From: Leptospira ainlahdjerensis
Lineage (GTDB): Bacteria; Spirochaetota; Leptospiria; Leptospirales; Leptospiraceae
Direction of reading: 5' to 3'
NCBI RefSeq assembly: GCF_016919175.1
Contig: NZ_JAFFPU010000069.1
Span: forward strand, 31,941 to 95,940
Length of the DNA: 64,000 nucleotides
Each line of letters opens with the position of its first letter. The stretch's first letter is position 1. Positions 17,370 through 26,120 of this stretch are shown piece by piece. The position numbers and the translations under genes were made by a program. The notes beneath the pieces were generated by a model. The model was not told where the DNA came from. It searched no databases and saw nothing but the letters and a program-made list of their open reading frames with translations.

Positions 17370-18938
17370 TCACTCAGTATAGGCTTTTGAAGAGGTAGGA
17401 CTCCATTTAAACGAAACGTTAGTATTTGCTTTCGCTTGGCCGGGTGAGAATTCATCGATTACGTCTGTGATATATCCAAATTCACTGATTTCATCTTCCG
17501 GCATGGGATAATTCTTCGAAGAATCCATAACAATTCGAAAGGGCATTCCCGGACGTAAAGGGATAAAAGGAAGATCAAAGGAACCACTGGCAATTTTTAA
17601 TTCTTCTTTATTACAGAAAATACTAAAGAGCATATCTCGAATTTTAGCGAGTTCGTCTTTGTAGTTTTCTTTGTTATTTTCGTTTAAATTTTCTTCTTTA
17701 AAAACGAGTCCCGCCATCTTTACATGAAGTAGTTTAGGCCCAAAAATAGAACGGAGTTTGTCTTCGTATTTCGGTTCGGAAAGTACCGTTCCAAATTGTT
17801 GAAACGTATTTTGAATAACGTGAACTCCGGCGATCACCGAATCTTCCGAATCCTCGATACGGTAATTTTTTAGATCATCAAATGCCAAATAATAACAAGC
17901 ATCGATATTTGAGGTTTTTAAATCCCGGTATTTCCCATCCTTTCCAAACATGTAAAACGGAGTTGGCCTGAATACTACCTTCGCCTCTTTCCTTCCAACT
18001 TCGTATTCCTCGATCGTATTCGATCCAATCTCTCCCAAAGAAACTCCTTTCCCATATAATCCGTCAATTTGAAAAGATTGAAGTGGATCCACGAACAATT
18101 CATAGAGGGGTTCAGAAACATACGATCTTAGAATCTCCCAAAAATTAACATAAGAACCGATCGAAAAGCTCGACAAAACTTGTGATTCGTATGTGAAAAA
18201 TTCAGTGTATGCTTTTTTAGGAAGAAGGATCGTTAAAATAGAATCTGGATCGGTTTGTGAAGTCGGTGAAAGGACTGGATGATCTGCGTACCTTGAAACG
18301 TTCATAAGTGAACAAAAAAACTCATCCCAAAAGTTTTTGATTAAATCAGATAGCTGACCCTGCAAAAATACTTTCGTCGCTTTCATGATTACGCCTGCAT
18401 AAGATTCTTGGGTTCGAGTGGGTGGCGTCCCTTCCGTTCTTTGATAATCGATAAAAAAATCTGTGTCGGAAAGAAGGGTTTCAATCGGTGAAATAGTCAC
18501 GCTTACAAAACTTTTTCCCTCTGCCGAATATTCTCTAGGCGCAGATTTTACCTTCCCGACGTTTAACTTGTTAAACCTACTTTCCTTTGAATTCCCCGAT
18601 CCATTATCGTAATAAATAAAAACGATACTCCGGACCGAAAATATATCTCTGAATCTTAGAAATTCTCCTTCTTTGATTTGAGACAAAGGAAGCGGAGTTT
18701 CAGAATTACGTTGTACGAAGTAAGATTCTTGGTACGGAATTGTTAGAGAGATTCCTCCTCTTTGCGCGGAAATGGAACGATGAGATTTAATCGTTGTAAC
18801 GTGTTCCACTGGAAAGAAGATATTACTGGAGGAGCCGGGTAAATGGACCTCGATCGCAAAGGACTTTGGTGGAAATCCAATGTCTCTACGCTCTGTGATC
18901 TTTTCTACTTTGTCAGAATCGGATTGCGGATTCGGCAC
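17370..18938 (-). CDS. Probable baseplate hub protein
   Basis: The product has 522 residues beginning MPNPQSDSDKVEKITERRDI. It is beta-rich at the N-terminus (FAIEVHLPGSSSNIFFPVEH; GISLTIPYQESYFVQRN), with later alpha/beta segments and an end (FGYITDVIDEF, NVSFKWSPTSSKAYTE) that resembles tail hub proteins near gpV-like spikes. It is adjacent to the spike gene (23-base gap). The family was not identified with certainty; the hub role is inferred from order. Confidence 0.5.
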   Translation of the reverse strand: MPNPQSDSDKVEKITERRDIGFPPKSFAIEVHLPGSSSNIFFPVEHVTTIKSHRSISAQRGGISLTIPYQESYFVQRNSETPLPLSQIKEGEFLRFRDIFSVRSIVFIYYDNGSGNSKESRFNKLNVGKVKSAPREYSAEGKSFVSVTISPIETLLSDTDFFIDYQRTEGTPPTRTQESYAGVIMKATKVFLQGQLSDLIKNFWDEFFCSLMNVSRYADHPVLSPTSQTDPDSILTILLPKKAYTEFFTYESQVLSSFSIGSYVNFWEILRSYVSEPLYELFVDPLQSFQIDGLYGKGVSLGEIGSNTIEEYEVGRKEAKVVFRPTPFYMFGKDGKYRDLKTSNIDACYYLAFDDLKNYRIEDSEDSVIAGVHVIQNTFQQFGTVLSEPKYEDKLRSIFGPKLLHVKMAGLVFKEENLNENNKENYKDELAKIRDMLFSIFCNKEELKIASGSFDLPFIPLRPGMPFRIVMDSSKNYPMPEDEISEFGYITDVIDEFSPGQAKANTNVSFKWSPTSSKAYTE

Positions 18939-18961
18939 AAAGAAAATTGTAAAGGATTAGG

Positions 18962-19681
18962 TCATATCGGAGGACTTGTCTTTGTGGGAGGCAATGGTCC
19001 TGGGTTATAAAGATGGTCGTGTTCTTTTAAAGAGGTTCCCGCCGCGATCACATCGACATCGGATATGATCTTTTCTGTTGCTTCAATTTTTCCGGTGATA
19101 TCCAAATCACCCTCTAAAGTCGTTTTTCCTACAATTTTCGTATCACCATTTATTTGAACTTTGGAATTTATCTCCACCTCTTCAAACGTGAGGGTTGCCT
19201 TTTTGGATGTAAAATCAAGTTTCAATACGACTTCTTGCGAGTCGTTGTAGACCTCTATCTTATTCGTTGTCTGACGAACCGCGTAACCCGACTCGTGAAA
19301 ATCAATGATATCTGATTCGGGATCGATAAAAGAATATTTATTCCAAAAGTCCTGAATATTTGATAAGTCGGAATCCTTTGTAGAAAATGGAAAGACTTGA
19401 GTGATGAGAGGAGCACGAAAAGAACCTCCTATAAATTCAAGCAATACAAGCTGATTTTTTTTAAGACCAAACGCTCTACCGTGAGCATTCCCTCCTTGTT
19501 TTAAAAATGGCCCAAAGTACCTGACCTTTTGAAACGGTTCTCCAAAAGTTGTCAGAACATTTGCACGAAACCTCGGAAGAACTTCGGTAACGATCGCGAT
19601 CATCGGAGGAGTCAATCTCGCATCCGGAGACTGCGGTTTTTCCTGCCAATCAAAAGGATCGTTCGAAAATGACCCTCTCAT
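18962..19681 (-). CDS. Baseplate spike protein (gpV-like)
   Basis: The product has 239 residues. An OB-like N-terminal region (PPMIAIVTEVLPRFRANVLT; VRYFGPFLKQ) is followed by a repetitive beta stretch (VEINSKVQINGDTKIVGKTT; LEGDLDITGKIEATEKIISD) expected to form a trimeric beta-helix. The C-terminal tip is HDHLYNPGPLPPTKTSPP, where the His-x-His pair resembles the metal-binding tip of P2 gpV-type spikes. It would pierce the outer membrane. The start overlaps the upstream fusion gene's stop by 4 bases. Confidence 0.8.
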   Translation of the reverse strand: MRGSFSNDPFDWQEKPQSPDARLTPPMIAIVTEVLPRFRANVLTTFGEPFQKVRYFGPFLKQGGNAHGRAFGLKKNQLVLLEFIGGSFRAPLITQVFPFSTKDSDLSNIQDFWNKYSFIDPESDIIDFHESGYAVRQTTNKIEVYNDSQEVVLKLDFTSKKATLTFEEVEINSKVQINGDTKIVGKTTLEGDLDITGKIEATEKIISDVDVIAAGTSLKEHDHLYNPGPLPPTKTSPPI

Positions 19682-21627
19682 ATCGAAATGATATTACTCC
19701 CGCCTGAAATCGATTCCAAATAAAAGCGAAATAGAATCTTGTCCCCGTCTTGCAATACTCCAAGAAAACGAGCATCGTTTACTCTTGGATCGGACTTGAA
19801 TTGTCGTAATAATTCCTTAATAGTTCCTTTACTGTAAATCTCATCCGGGGTTTCTCCCCAAGCAATCGGATTCCCAATCTCCGGACTTCCCGGAATCGAT
19901 CCTATTACAATATCTATGTGATCCAGCTTTTCATTTACAAGAGCCTCTTCACCCTCTACAATTTCTAAATCACCAGTTGGCGAAATCGCAATCCCTCGGT
20001 TTTCAGTGAGTTTTATATCGCATCCTAAAAGCCCGATTTCTAAATCCTTTGGCGTTGGATTGTCCGGCAAAACCGTAAAAACATTTGTCTTAGTTCCATA
20101 CGGGATTTTAATTGCGCGTCTTGCAAGAATGGTAGTCTCATGTTGTCCGTTATAAAGCGCAAGGGCTTGTCCGAGAGTCGCGTCCCCTAATTTTTTTTCC
20201 GCAATCGACTCCCAGGTATCTCCCGACGACACATAATGAATGGAATATTCATTATCAACAGCCGCTTCGTTGATTGCGCTTTGTGTTTCTAAAAGAATCT
20301 GATTTGCCGTCAAAGCAAACTGGTAAACGTCATTATCTATCCAAGCACTCAAATCGGCGTTCGGAAGGAGGGACATAGATTCATACGATCCTCCCGTTTG
20401 AACGGGAATTGTAAATTGTGCGATGAGAGAAATTAAGGCACTACAATCCGAGGATGTTTTTTCTAAATTTTGTCTAAAATCTGCTTCGTTCGATCTTGAT
20501 TTTCGATAGGCGTCATCAATTCTTTGGGAGATTTCTTCCGCATTGAATCCACGTTTCTTTGATTTGATTCCAAGATCAGCCTTTGCATTCTCAAAAGTTT
20601 TTCTCGCTAATTTCCCTTGAGCATTAAATTGGTCCTTCATTCGGTCCCAGGAGGAGAGAAGTCTCTTAGAAGAACTAGCAAATACTTGAACCCCTCGCGC
20701 GACTCCAAGAAGCGCACCTGATAACTGTAAGGGAAGATTTATGATATTTTCTAACTCATTCATGAGTCCGGAAATAGTTCGAAAGGGACTAAAGTTACTC
20801 CGGATAAGTTGGCTTGTAATGGAAGAATCAAGTTCACGTACAACAACCAGATTCAAAGAATATTTGTAAGTATTCGTGTCAGATACGGAACGAGTGATTG
20901 TAAAACCACTGGACGGAACGACTACCTCTACAGTTCGGTTTCTGTCATAGTCCCGAAAAACCATTGCGTGACTCTTCCAAGTCAGTCGCCTTTCTCTGAA
21001 AAGTTTTGCAATCTTAGATCCTTGAGGATCGTTAGAGGAATATTGAACCGGATCAAGACTTCTCGAATAGTGAAGGATAAACATAAAATCTTGGAATTCT
21101 TGGAGTCCCGACCTAAACTCCCCTCCTCCAAAACTTAGATAACTACTTCTGATTTTATCATAATAGCTACTTACAGAATTCGAAACAAAACTCTTTGCGG
21201 CCGAGAACGCGGATTGAATAAAACCTGCGCCTGTATCACCTGGAATTGCAGACCGTGGTTTCGATGGAAGTCCCAAATGATAGATATGAAATTCACCTTC
21301 TAATTTTATTTCATGGTTATCAGGTCCATAGTCAACGACAACCACACCACCAAAAGTTTTTTCAATTCCAACGCGGTATTTGAAATTCTCTGTGTATTGG
21401 AGCGGACCATTTACAAAGAAGTATTCATTTGAATCAACGTTTGTACCCGACAGGTTGTAGGAACTGTTGTTTTGTTTTTCATAGAATGAAATTGAGAAAA
21501 CGTTCTGAGGTTGGTATGTAGGAGCTAAACTTCCGGAAAATGCTCCTCCTGTAACTGAATTAAACGCAGATTTTGCACCGTCTACAACGCTTCCGCCAAA
21601 TCCAGAAACAGAATCGATTACTCCCAT
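19678..21627 (-). CDS. LysM and gp25-like baseplate fusion protein
   Basis: The product has 649 residues in three parts. The N-terminal ~300 residues are beta-rich (FRYRVGIEKTFGG-like strands, then VVDYGPDNHEIKLEGEFHIY), resembling tube-initiator or tail-associated proteins. Helical linkers follow. A LysM-type domain lies at about 462-515 (YVSSGDTWESIAEKKLGDAT, then ALYNGQHETTILARRAIKIP). The end (CDIKLTENRGIAISPTGDLE, IKELLRQFKSDPRVNDARFL) has the look of gp25/gpW baseplate wedge proteins. Fusion of a LysM tail protein with a gp25-like wedge is unusual, as these are normally separate genes. It starts the minus late block, divergent from the gpJ gene. Confidence 0.7.
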   Translation of the reverse strand: MGVIDSVSGFGGSVVDGAKSAFNSVTGGAFSGSLAPTYQPQNVFSISFYEKQNNSSYNLSGTNVDSNEYFFVNGPLQYTENFKYRVGIEKTFGGVVVVDYGPDNHEIKLEGEFHIYHLGLPSKPRSAIPGDTGAGFIQSAFSAAKSFVSNSVSSYYDKIRSSYLSFGGGEFRSGLQEFQDFMFILHYSRSLDPVQYSSNDPQGSKIAKLFRERRLTWKSHAMVFRDYDRNRTVEVVVPSSGFTITRSVSDTNTYKYSLNLVVVRELDSSITSQLIRSNFSPFRTISGLMNELENIINLPLQLSGALLGVARGVQVFASSSKRLLSSWDRMKDQFNAQGKLARKTFENAKADLGIKSKKRGFNAEEISQRIDDAYRKSRSNEADFRQNLEKTSSDCSALISLIAQFTIPVQTGGSYESMSLLPNADLSAWIDNDVYQFALTANQILLETQSAINEAAVDNEYSIHYVSSGDTWESIAEKKLGDATLGQALALYNGQHETTILARRAIKIPYGTKTNVFTVLPDNPTPKDLEIGLLGCDIKLTENRGIAISPTGDLEIVEGEEALVNEKLDHIDIVIGSIPGSPEIGNPIAWGETPDEIYSKGTIKELLRQFKSDPRVNDARFLGVLQDGDKILFRFYLESISGGSNIISI

Positions 21628-21697
21628 CGTTTAAGATAATAGATTCTTTCAGCCTATCGGATTTCCGATTTTTGAAATCGAGTTACGTTTTTTAGGG
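21628..21697. promoter_or_regulatory. Divergent intergenic region of the two baseplate blocks
   Basis: This 70-base region separates the minus-strand LysM/gp25 gene from the plus-strand gpJ-like gene, so late promoters for one or both blocks are expected. A palindrome ATCGGA-TT-TCCGAT at 21656-21669 is a candidate activator or regulator site. No canonical promoter boxes are obvious. Confidence 0.4.
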
Positions 21698-22894
21698 ATG
21701 AGTTCTCCTGCTCCTTACATTCCAAAAACAGCACTCGAATACAAGACAGCTCAACAAAATAGCTTACTTGCGAGCGGTTCTAGACTTTCAAACTTTAGTC
21801 CCGGATCTAGGATCTCAACCTGGATAGCGAATATTGCTTCCGTTCTTGCAGAAGGGGATTTAAGAACACTTAACGGATTTGAATACTCTATCAGAGAAGG
21901 GGTTTATAACGCCTTTGGTTTTACGAGGCTACCCGGTCTAAAAGCAATCGGAGTTCTTCGAATAGAACATTCAGGTCACACAACTCCCGTAACGATCGGA
22001 GTCTTTACACTCGATCTCTTTGGTCTAATTTATGAGTCAATCGCACCCGTTACGATTCTTGTTGGTGAAACTTCCGTTGAAATCGAAATCCGAGCAAAGA
22101 ACCCCGGAAAAGATTATAACATAACCCGGCTTTCGATTGATACACAAGAAGGTCTTGGTACTATAAATGTTCAAGTTCCACCGAATACAAGGATCTGGAA
22201 TCCGAGTGATTTCGCCGGTGGAACTAACATTGAAAGTGAAGAAAATAGGCTTCGTCGTTTTCGCAACTTTATCGTTTCTCTTGGTCGCTCTACTCCTCTT
22301 GGAATTTATACCGCTGCAACTTCGATTCCCGGTGTGGCCGGAATCCAATTAACGACTAACGTTAATCCGTATTCCGGTTCTTTTGAAATCGGTTGGATCA
22401 ATCTTTATATCTCGGATGGAACTTCAAATCCGCCACAAAGCCTTCTTAATCTTGTTCAAAAAACAATTGAAGGCGATTTAAACGATCCCGAAAACTTTCC
22501 AGGATACGCGGCCGCTGGAACCTTTGTTGCAGTCTTTAGAATTCCTGTTCTCGGAATTACAGTTAAATTCGATCTTCAAATTCAAAACGGATCTCAACTT
22601 TCAAACGAACAAGCCTTAGATATCGCACAGAACCAACTCACCCTTTACTTAAACACCTTACCAGTCGGCTTTGATGTTTTACTAAAACAAGTCGAAGGAA
22701 CAATTCTAAAAGCTCATCCGGATTTTTACAAAGTAACCATAACAGAGTTTTATGGAAAACTCGCATCCAATCCGGTTCCTTCCCCGCTTCCAACTCCAAG
22801 TGATATTTCCGTTCCTTCAGTTGATCTTCCAAGAACCGGAGGATCTTCCGGAGGAATCATTTCAGGGACCGTAACTCGTGTGGAGCCGTCTTAA
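21698..22894 (+). CDS. Baseplate J-like protein
   Basis: The product has 398 residues. It has the gpJ/gp47-type sequence: SNFSPGSRISTWIANIASVL near the start, then GFTRLPGLKAIGVLRIEHSG, GKDYNITRLSIDTQEGLGTI, FAGGTNIESEENRLRRFRNF, STPLGIYTAATSIPGVAGIQ and a C-terminal PSGGSSGG-type tail. It forms the baseplate wedge with the gp25-like and gpI-like proteins. The stop is followed directly by the gpI-like gene. The order J, I, fibre is conserved in P2-like and Mu-like tails. Confidence 0.85.
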   Translation: MSSPAPYIPKTALEYKTAQQNSLLASGSRLSNFSPGSRISTWIANIASVLAEGDLRTLNGFEYSIREGVYNAFGFTRLPGLKAIGVLRIEHSGHTTPVTIGVFTLDLFGLIYESIAPVTILVGETSVEIEIRAKNPGKDYNITRLSIDTQEGLGTINVQVPPNTRIWNPSDFAGGTNIESEENRLRRFRNFIVSLGRSTPLGIYTAATSIPGVAGIQLTTNVNPYSGSFEIGWINLYISDGTSNPPQSLLNLVQKTIEGDLNDPENFPGYAAAGTFVAVFRIPVLGITVKFDLQIQNGSQLSNEQALDIAQNQLTLYLNTLPVGFDVLLKQVEGTILKAHPDFYKVTITEFYGKLASNPVPSPLPTPSDISVPSVDLPRTGGSSGGIISGTVTRVEPS

Positions 22895-22895
22895 T

Positions 22896-23495
22896 ATGCC
22901 ACATGAAAACAAATTACTGGATGGTCTCCCTCAGTTTAATGAAACCGATCCTATCTTTAAAGAATTGTTCGGAGATCCCTCCCGACCTGAACTCAGTCCC
23001 GTTTCGAATATAAACGACATCAATGTCGGAGCAATTTACAATTCAGTAGAGTGGCATCTTAGATTTCAAGACCTCGCAGTCAAAAGCGCGGTTCTTCCCG
23101 GCGCCGAACAACACTTTTTAGAAAAATGGTCTGCGTTACTCGGAATAGAACGACCTGCGGGAATGGATGATTCCGAATTTGTAGGTTATATCATCGGATA
23201 CGTTCTTTCGAACGAACCTACGATTCCAAAAATTGCAGAGATTTTTCCCAAACCAGATTTTGCAGTACTTCGATGTGATGAGTTAGGTTTTGCAACCGAC
23301 GTTTCTGCAACGGACTTAGGACTCATTCTTCCTGGACCGGATACCAAAGCAGTTTCAAGCATCGTCACCCCGGACAGAGGTGCTTCTTACGTTCTCACAA
23401 ATGACTTAAATCACTTATCCGACTTACAACTCACCGAACTCAATCGAATTCTTGCGGCCGGCGTTGCCGCGTTTGCAGGAGAAACAGATGGCTAA
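22896..23495 (+). CDS. Tail protein I-like baseplate protein
   Basis: The preferred start is ATG at 22896 (MPHENKLLDGLPQFNETDPI), two bases after the gpJ stop; a GTG at 22878 would overlap gpJ. It gives 199 residues. Sequence such as GAEQHFLEKWSALLGIERPA and DDSEFVGYIIGYVLSNEPTI matches the pattern of short gpI/YmfQ-type tail proteins that link wedge and fibre. Its place between J and the fibre gene supports this. The stop overlaps the fibre start by 8 bases. Confidence 0.75.
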   Translation: MPHENKLLDGLPQFNETDPIFKELFGDPSRPELSPVSNINDINVGAIYNSVEWHLRFQDLAVKSAVLPGAEQHFLEKWSALLGIERPAGMDDSEFVGYIIGYVLSNEPTIPKIAEIFPKPDFAVLRCDELGFATDVSATDLGLILPGPDTKAVSSIVTPDRGASYVLTNDLNHLSDLQLTELNRILAAGVAAFAGETDG

Positions 23496-24273
23496 CGAAC
23501 TTAAAATTCCTTTAACAGAGAACGAAGTAAAAGTTTATTATCAAAGTTTACTTCAAAAAGTAACGGCGAACGATTTCAATCGATTGTCAGGAGCGGAATC
23601 AGAACATTCTGCAATCCCCGCTGTTCTAAGTGCAATACTTGCGACCATCGGAAGAAACACGGATACCGCGATTGGTTTTTCTGTTTCTACACTTGATAAT
23701 CAAAAGATTCAAGTCGGAGCCGGTCTGTATATTCGACCCAACGCGGTTTATATTTTTCCGCCTGTGACGGTATCTCCAAATCCCGGTTCTTTAGAAGGAA
23801 TTTATGAAATCGAACTCGAAGAAGCGCTTACCGATTCTTCTGCTGTTCCTCTTTGGAATACAACGACTCAAAGATTTCAACCACAGGTAAGACCGACTCG
23901 TAAAACATACCGAACAAGTCTCTTTGAACAGTGGGTAAATTCCCCCGGACTTCCAACACCGACCACGGGAAGAATTGGTCTTCTTTCTTTTCATAAAAAT
24001 GGGATAGGCGGACCAATTACAAACTTAAACCGGATTTTACCCGTATATGATCCGGGTTTAATAGGCGTGGAAGTTCAGTTAGATCCAGGCATTGGTGACA
24101 GGACTTCCATCGCCGATGCGATCAACTGGATATTTCAACATTTAGAATCGAAAGATTTTATTAGGACTACCTCCTCACCCGGTTTCGATAACACGAAATT
24201 TCAGGTAAGGACGCAAGGAAACTTTGCTTATTGGAGTAAGGATGGTGGAGGTACCTGGCTCCCTTTCGCATAA
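23488..24273 (+). CDS. Tail fibre-like protein
   Basis: The start is ATG at 23488 inside the gpI end (MANELKIPLTENEVKVYYQS), giving 261 residues. It is beta-rich with repeated Gly/Pro turns (VGAGLYIRPNAVYIFPPVTV; SLEGIYEIELEEALTDSSA), as in fibre or collar proteins that follow gpI. It ends abruptly at GGGTWLPFA with TAA, right after a heptamer CCCTTTC that permits -1 slippage into a longer frame. The fibre role is inferred from order and composition. Confidence 0.65.
   Translation: MANELKIPLTENEVKVYYQSLLQKVTANDFNRLSGAESEHSAIPAVLSAILATIGRNTDTAIGFSVSTLDNQKIQVGAGLYIRPNAVYIFPPVTVSPNPGSLEGIYEIELEEALTDSSAVPLWNTTTQRFQPQVRPTRKTYRTSLFEQWVNSPGLPTPTTGRIGLLSFHKNGIGGPITNLNRILPVYDPGLIGVEVQLDPGIGDRTSIADAINWIFQHLESKDFIRTTSSPGFDNTKFQVRTQGNFAYWSKDGGGTWLPFA
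24261..24267 (+). promoter_or_regulatory. Candidate -1 slippery heptamer in fibre gene
   Basis: CCCTTTC is in the phase C-CCT-TTC, matching the X-XXY-YYZ pattern, and lies one codon (GCA) before the TAA of the fibre frame. Slippage gives CCC-TTT and enters the open Cys-rich frame. A downstream stimulator structure was not established. Confidence 0.45.
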
Positions 24274-24713
24274 CCCCACCGAGTGGCCCATCTTCTCCTG
24301 TTTCGGGAGCCGGTGGTCACTGGGTGGGGAATTTAGGTTCGAGCCGTTACGATGTTTTTCCAAAAGGTTCTTATTCGATCGGAGACCTTTGGCACGTAGT
24401 AGACGCACATATCGATCAAGGTGGAAACGTTACCGATTGCGGTCAATGCGGGGGGAACAATAGCTGTTTTAATCTTGGACCTTGGTTTGATTGTCCCCGC
24501 TGTCCGCCTGGCTATTCAAAGAGCAGTGTTATCGGACTTTGCTGGGTTGGTGGGACAGTTTTTTCACCGTGTTGTACGAGTACATGCTGTATCAACACAT
24601 GCAACACTTGTCATATTGCTAATTGGTTCACTCGTTACAAAGTTTATAAGTATGAATTCTTTACTTGGACTTTGGTATCTCAATATACCGTTCACGGAAG
24701 ATTCTGGAGTTAG
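24261..24713 (+). CDS. Cys-rich C-terminal extension of the fibre, reached by probable -1 frameshift
   Basis: The -1 frame is open from the slip site to a stop at 24713, encoding about 150 residues: PFRITPPSGPSSPVSGAGGH, then GNVTDCGQCGGNNSCFNLGP and many paired Cys (CPRCPPGY, SPCCTSTCCINTCNTCH), ending YTVHGRFWS. There is no ATG anywhere in it; the only near start is a GTG at 24324 without a Shine-Dalgarno. It therefore probably continues the fibre protein. The Cys-rich part may fold around metal or disulfides at the fibre tip. A disrupted gene (single indel) would look the same. Confidence 0.55.
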   Translation, partial: PFRITPPSGPSSPVSGAGGHWVGNLGSSRYDVFPKGSYSIGDLWHVVDAHIDQGGNVTDCGQCGGNNSCFNLGPWFDCPRCPPGYSKSSVIGLCWVGGTVFSPCCTSTCCINTCNTCHIANWFTRYKVYKYEFFTWTLVSQYTVHGRFWS

Positions 24714-24719
24714 TCAATT

Positions 24720-24887
24720 ATGGCTGAAAAGAAAAATGATGATTTTTCAGAAAAAAGAATGGGAACCTGTCTTACGTGTCCCTTATTGTTAAATGGATTT
24801 TTTGGGGAACGATGCTCAGTATGTCATTGTTTTGTTAGGCTGAAAACGAAATTAAAACGGGAATCATGTCCTATCGGGAAATGGTAA
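24720..24887 (+). CDS. Small Cys-rich phage protein (zinc-ribbon-like, DUF6171-like)
   Basis: The 55-residue product beginning MAEKKNDDFSEKRMGTCLTC has the pattern CxxC...FFGERCSVCHCFVRLKTK...CPIGKW. The combination of CxxCP, CxxCxCF, KTK and a terminal CPxGKW is seen in many small phage proteins near tail genes. It probably binds zinc; the function is unknown. It starts 6 bases after the Cys-rich fibre extension ends. Confidence 0.7.
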   Translation: MAEKKNDDFSEKRMGTCLTCPLLLNGFFGERCSVCHCFVRLKTKLKRESCPIGKW

Positions 24888-24921
24888 TTAGAAAATGTCT
24901 GGATGTTGCGGAGGAAGCAGT

Positions 24922-25230
24922 ATGAACCAACAACTTATTTTTCAACAATTGAGCCAACTCACTGGCTTAGGTATAAACAAAGGAAAAGAGCCAAGCGAAG
25001 CGGCAAACGAAGCAAATATTTTGATTAAGGCTTTGCTTGTAAAATCGAATGAAATGGCGAAAACCTTTCCGGAAAGTAACAAGGAATTGATCTTTCACCA
25101 ACTCACTCAGTACGCGTATGGAAAATTCAGTGTTGAATCGGATATTCAAAAAGTTGTGGAGAATGTCGCGGCAATTGTTTCCGACCTTTTGTCAAAAGCT
25201 AAGGCTTTGGAAAGTCAACTCACAGGATAA
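24922..25230 (+). CDS. Small helical protein of unknown function
   Basis: The start is taken at ATG 24922, which has GGAGG seven bases upstream and gives 102 residues; an ATG at 24895 would add MSGCCGGSS. The protein is helical with hydrophobic heptads (LIFQQLSQLTGL, IQKVVENVAAIVSDLLSKAK). There is no membrane segment or catalytic motif. It lies in the plus-strand tail/lysis-region run. Confidence 0.65.
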   Translation: MNQQLIFQQLSQLTGLGINKGKEPSEAANEANILIKALLVKSNEMAKTFPESNKELIFHQLTQYAYGKFSVESDIQKVVENVAAIVSDLLSKAKALESQLTG

Positions 25231-25237
25231 AAGAAAC

Positions 25238-25528
25238 ATGAAGTCTAAAATCCGGAATCGAATAGACCTCTTTTTGTGGAGAATAAAGGCTTCGCGATTT
25301 TCTTCAAAGACTTTGATTGATAGCGAAGGATGGCGGCTTGTAATTCGAAACCATTGGTCACATTGGTTTAACGGATTCCCATTCTTTACCCTTTCTTTTG
25401 AAAAAGGAACTGGTAACGGAACTATTATGGCTCTAAACGCCGGTTTCTTTGGATTTGTATTTGTCTTGTTTATATATTCCAAAACTTCAATAGGTTCCCC
25501 AGGTAAGAAAGTTTGGAAACAGATCTGA
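25238..25528 (+). CDS. Small membrane protein, lysis-region candidate
   Basis: The start is ATG at 25238, seven bases after the previous stop, giving 96 residues. A basic N-terminal half (KSKIRNRIDLFLWRIKASRF) is followed by one membrane segment (IMALNAGFFGFVFVLFIYS) and a short tail. Together with the next small membrane protein it could be part of a lysis module (holin or spanin-like), but this is inference from size and place; no lysis enzyme is seen nearby. Confidence 0.55.
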   Translation: MKSKIRNRIDLFLWRIKASRFSSKTLIDSEGWRLVIRNHWSHWFNGFPFFTLSFEKGTGNGTIMALNAGFFGFVFVLFIYSKTSIGSPGKKVWKQI

Positions 25529-25671
25529 TCTTACTTTTCTTGATCTATTCTGTAATTGGAACCGTTTCCGGTTGGGTGGTCTTCGCGATTTTGGCACTTC
25601 TCGTTTATGTATGTGTTTTTGGAATTAAGAGATACAAAATAAGAACCAAGACTCAGGCTCCGAAAACCTAA
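25513..25671 (+). CDS. Very small membrane protein overlapping the previous gene
   Basis: The frame from a TTG at 25513 encodes 52 residues, LETDLILLFLIYSVIGTVSG, then VVFAILALLVYVCVFGIKRY and a basic tail. It overlaps the preceding gene by 16 bases, and AGG precedes the start at about 10 bases. One or two membrane segments with a basic C-terminus fit a holin-type protein. Its coding status rests on hydrophobicity and overlap. Confidence 0.45.
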   Translation: METDLILLFLIYSVIGTVSGWVVFAILALLVYVCVFGIKRYKIRTKTQAPKT

Positions 25672-25753
25672 GTGAACTTTTTTTGAAAGACGTTTAAATT
25701 GCGTTTCATTTCTTAGTTCCCTATTTTTAATCAAATAAATAACGGAAATTAAA

Positions 25754-26116
25754 ATGGGAATTGACTCCTCTATTTTTGCGCTAAAAAGCAAAACACAATT
25801 TTACATCGATCGAAGATACAATCTTTTACCTTCCTTTTTAGAAGATCCAAAAGGATATAAAGATGCTTTGTGTAATATAGAAAAGGGTTTACCTCGCGAC
25901 GTATTTCTTGCATTTGTAAAATTTAGTAAAGCCTGTGGCTCAGGCCCGGACAACCAATATACAAACCGAAATTTGGAAGTTTTAGATAAACTTTTTCTAT
26001 GGGCAGAACGTAAATCCAAAGATGATATATTTTTTGAAAGTTCAGATTCGGTTTTTGACCCTTATTTACAGGAAGAAAACGAACTTGATAAATTTATTCT
26101 GGAAGAACCTTGGTAA
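25754..26116 (+). CDS. Hypothetical protein at end of plus block
   Basis: The product is 120 residues, acidic and helical: MGIDSSIFALKSKTQFYIDR, DALCNIEKGLPRDVFLAFVK, ending ENELDKFILEEPW. No motif was recognised. It ends 4 bases before the convergent stop of the next minus-strand gene. It is the last gene of the rightward tail block. Confidence 0.6.
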   Translation: MGIDSSIFALKSKTQFYIDRRYNLLPSFLEDPKGYKDALCNIEKGLPRDVFLAFVKFSKACGSGPDNQYTNRNLEVLDKLFLWAERKSKDDIFFESSDSVFDPYLQEENELDKFILEEPW

Positions 26117-26120
26117 ATCC

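Noticed and set aside
24421..24792. Plus-strand hydrophobic frame overlapping the Cys-rich fibre tail
   Set aside because: Overlaps both the Cys-rich frame and the small zinc-ribbon-like gene; hydrophobic residues arise from reading the other frame.
25531..25791. 86-codon minus-strand frame opposite the small membrane protein
   Set aside because: Lies on the opposite strand over two plus-strand genes and their spacer, with no supporting start signal.
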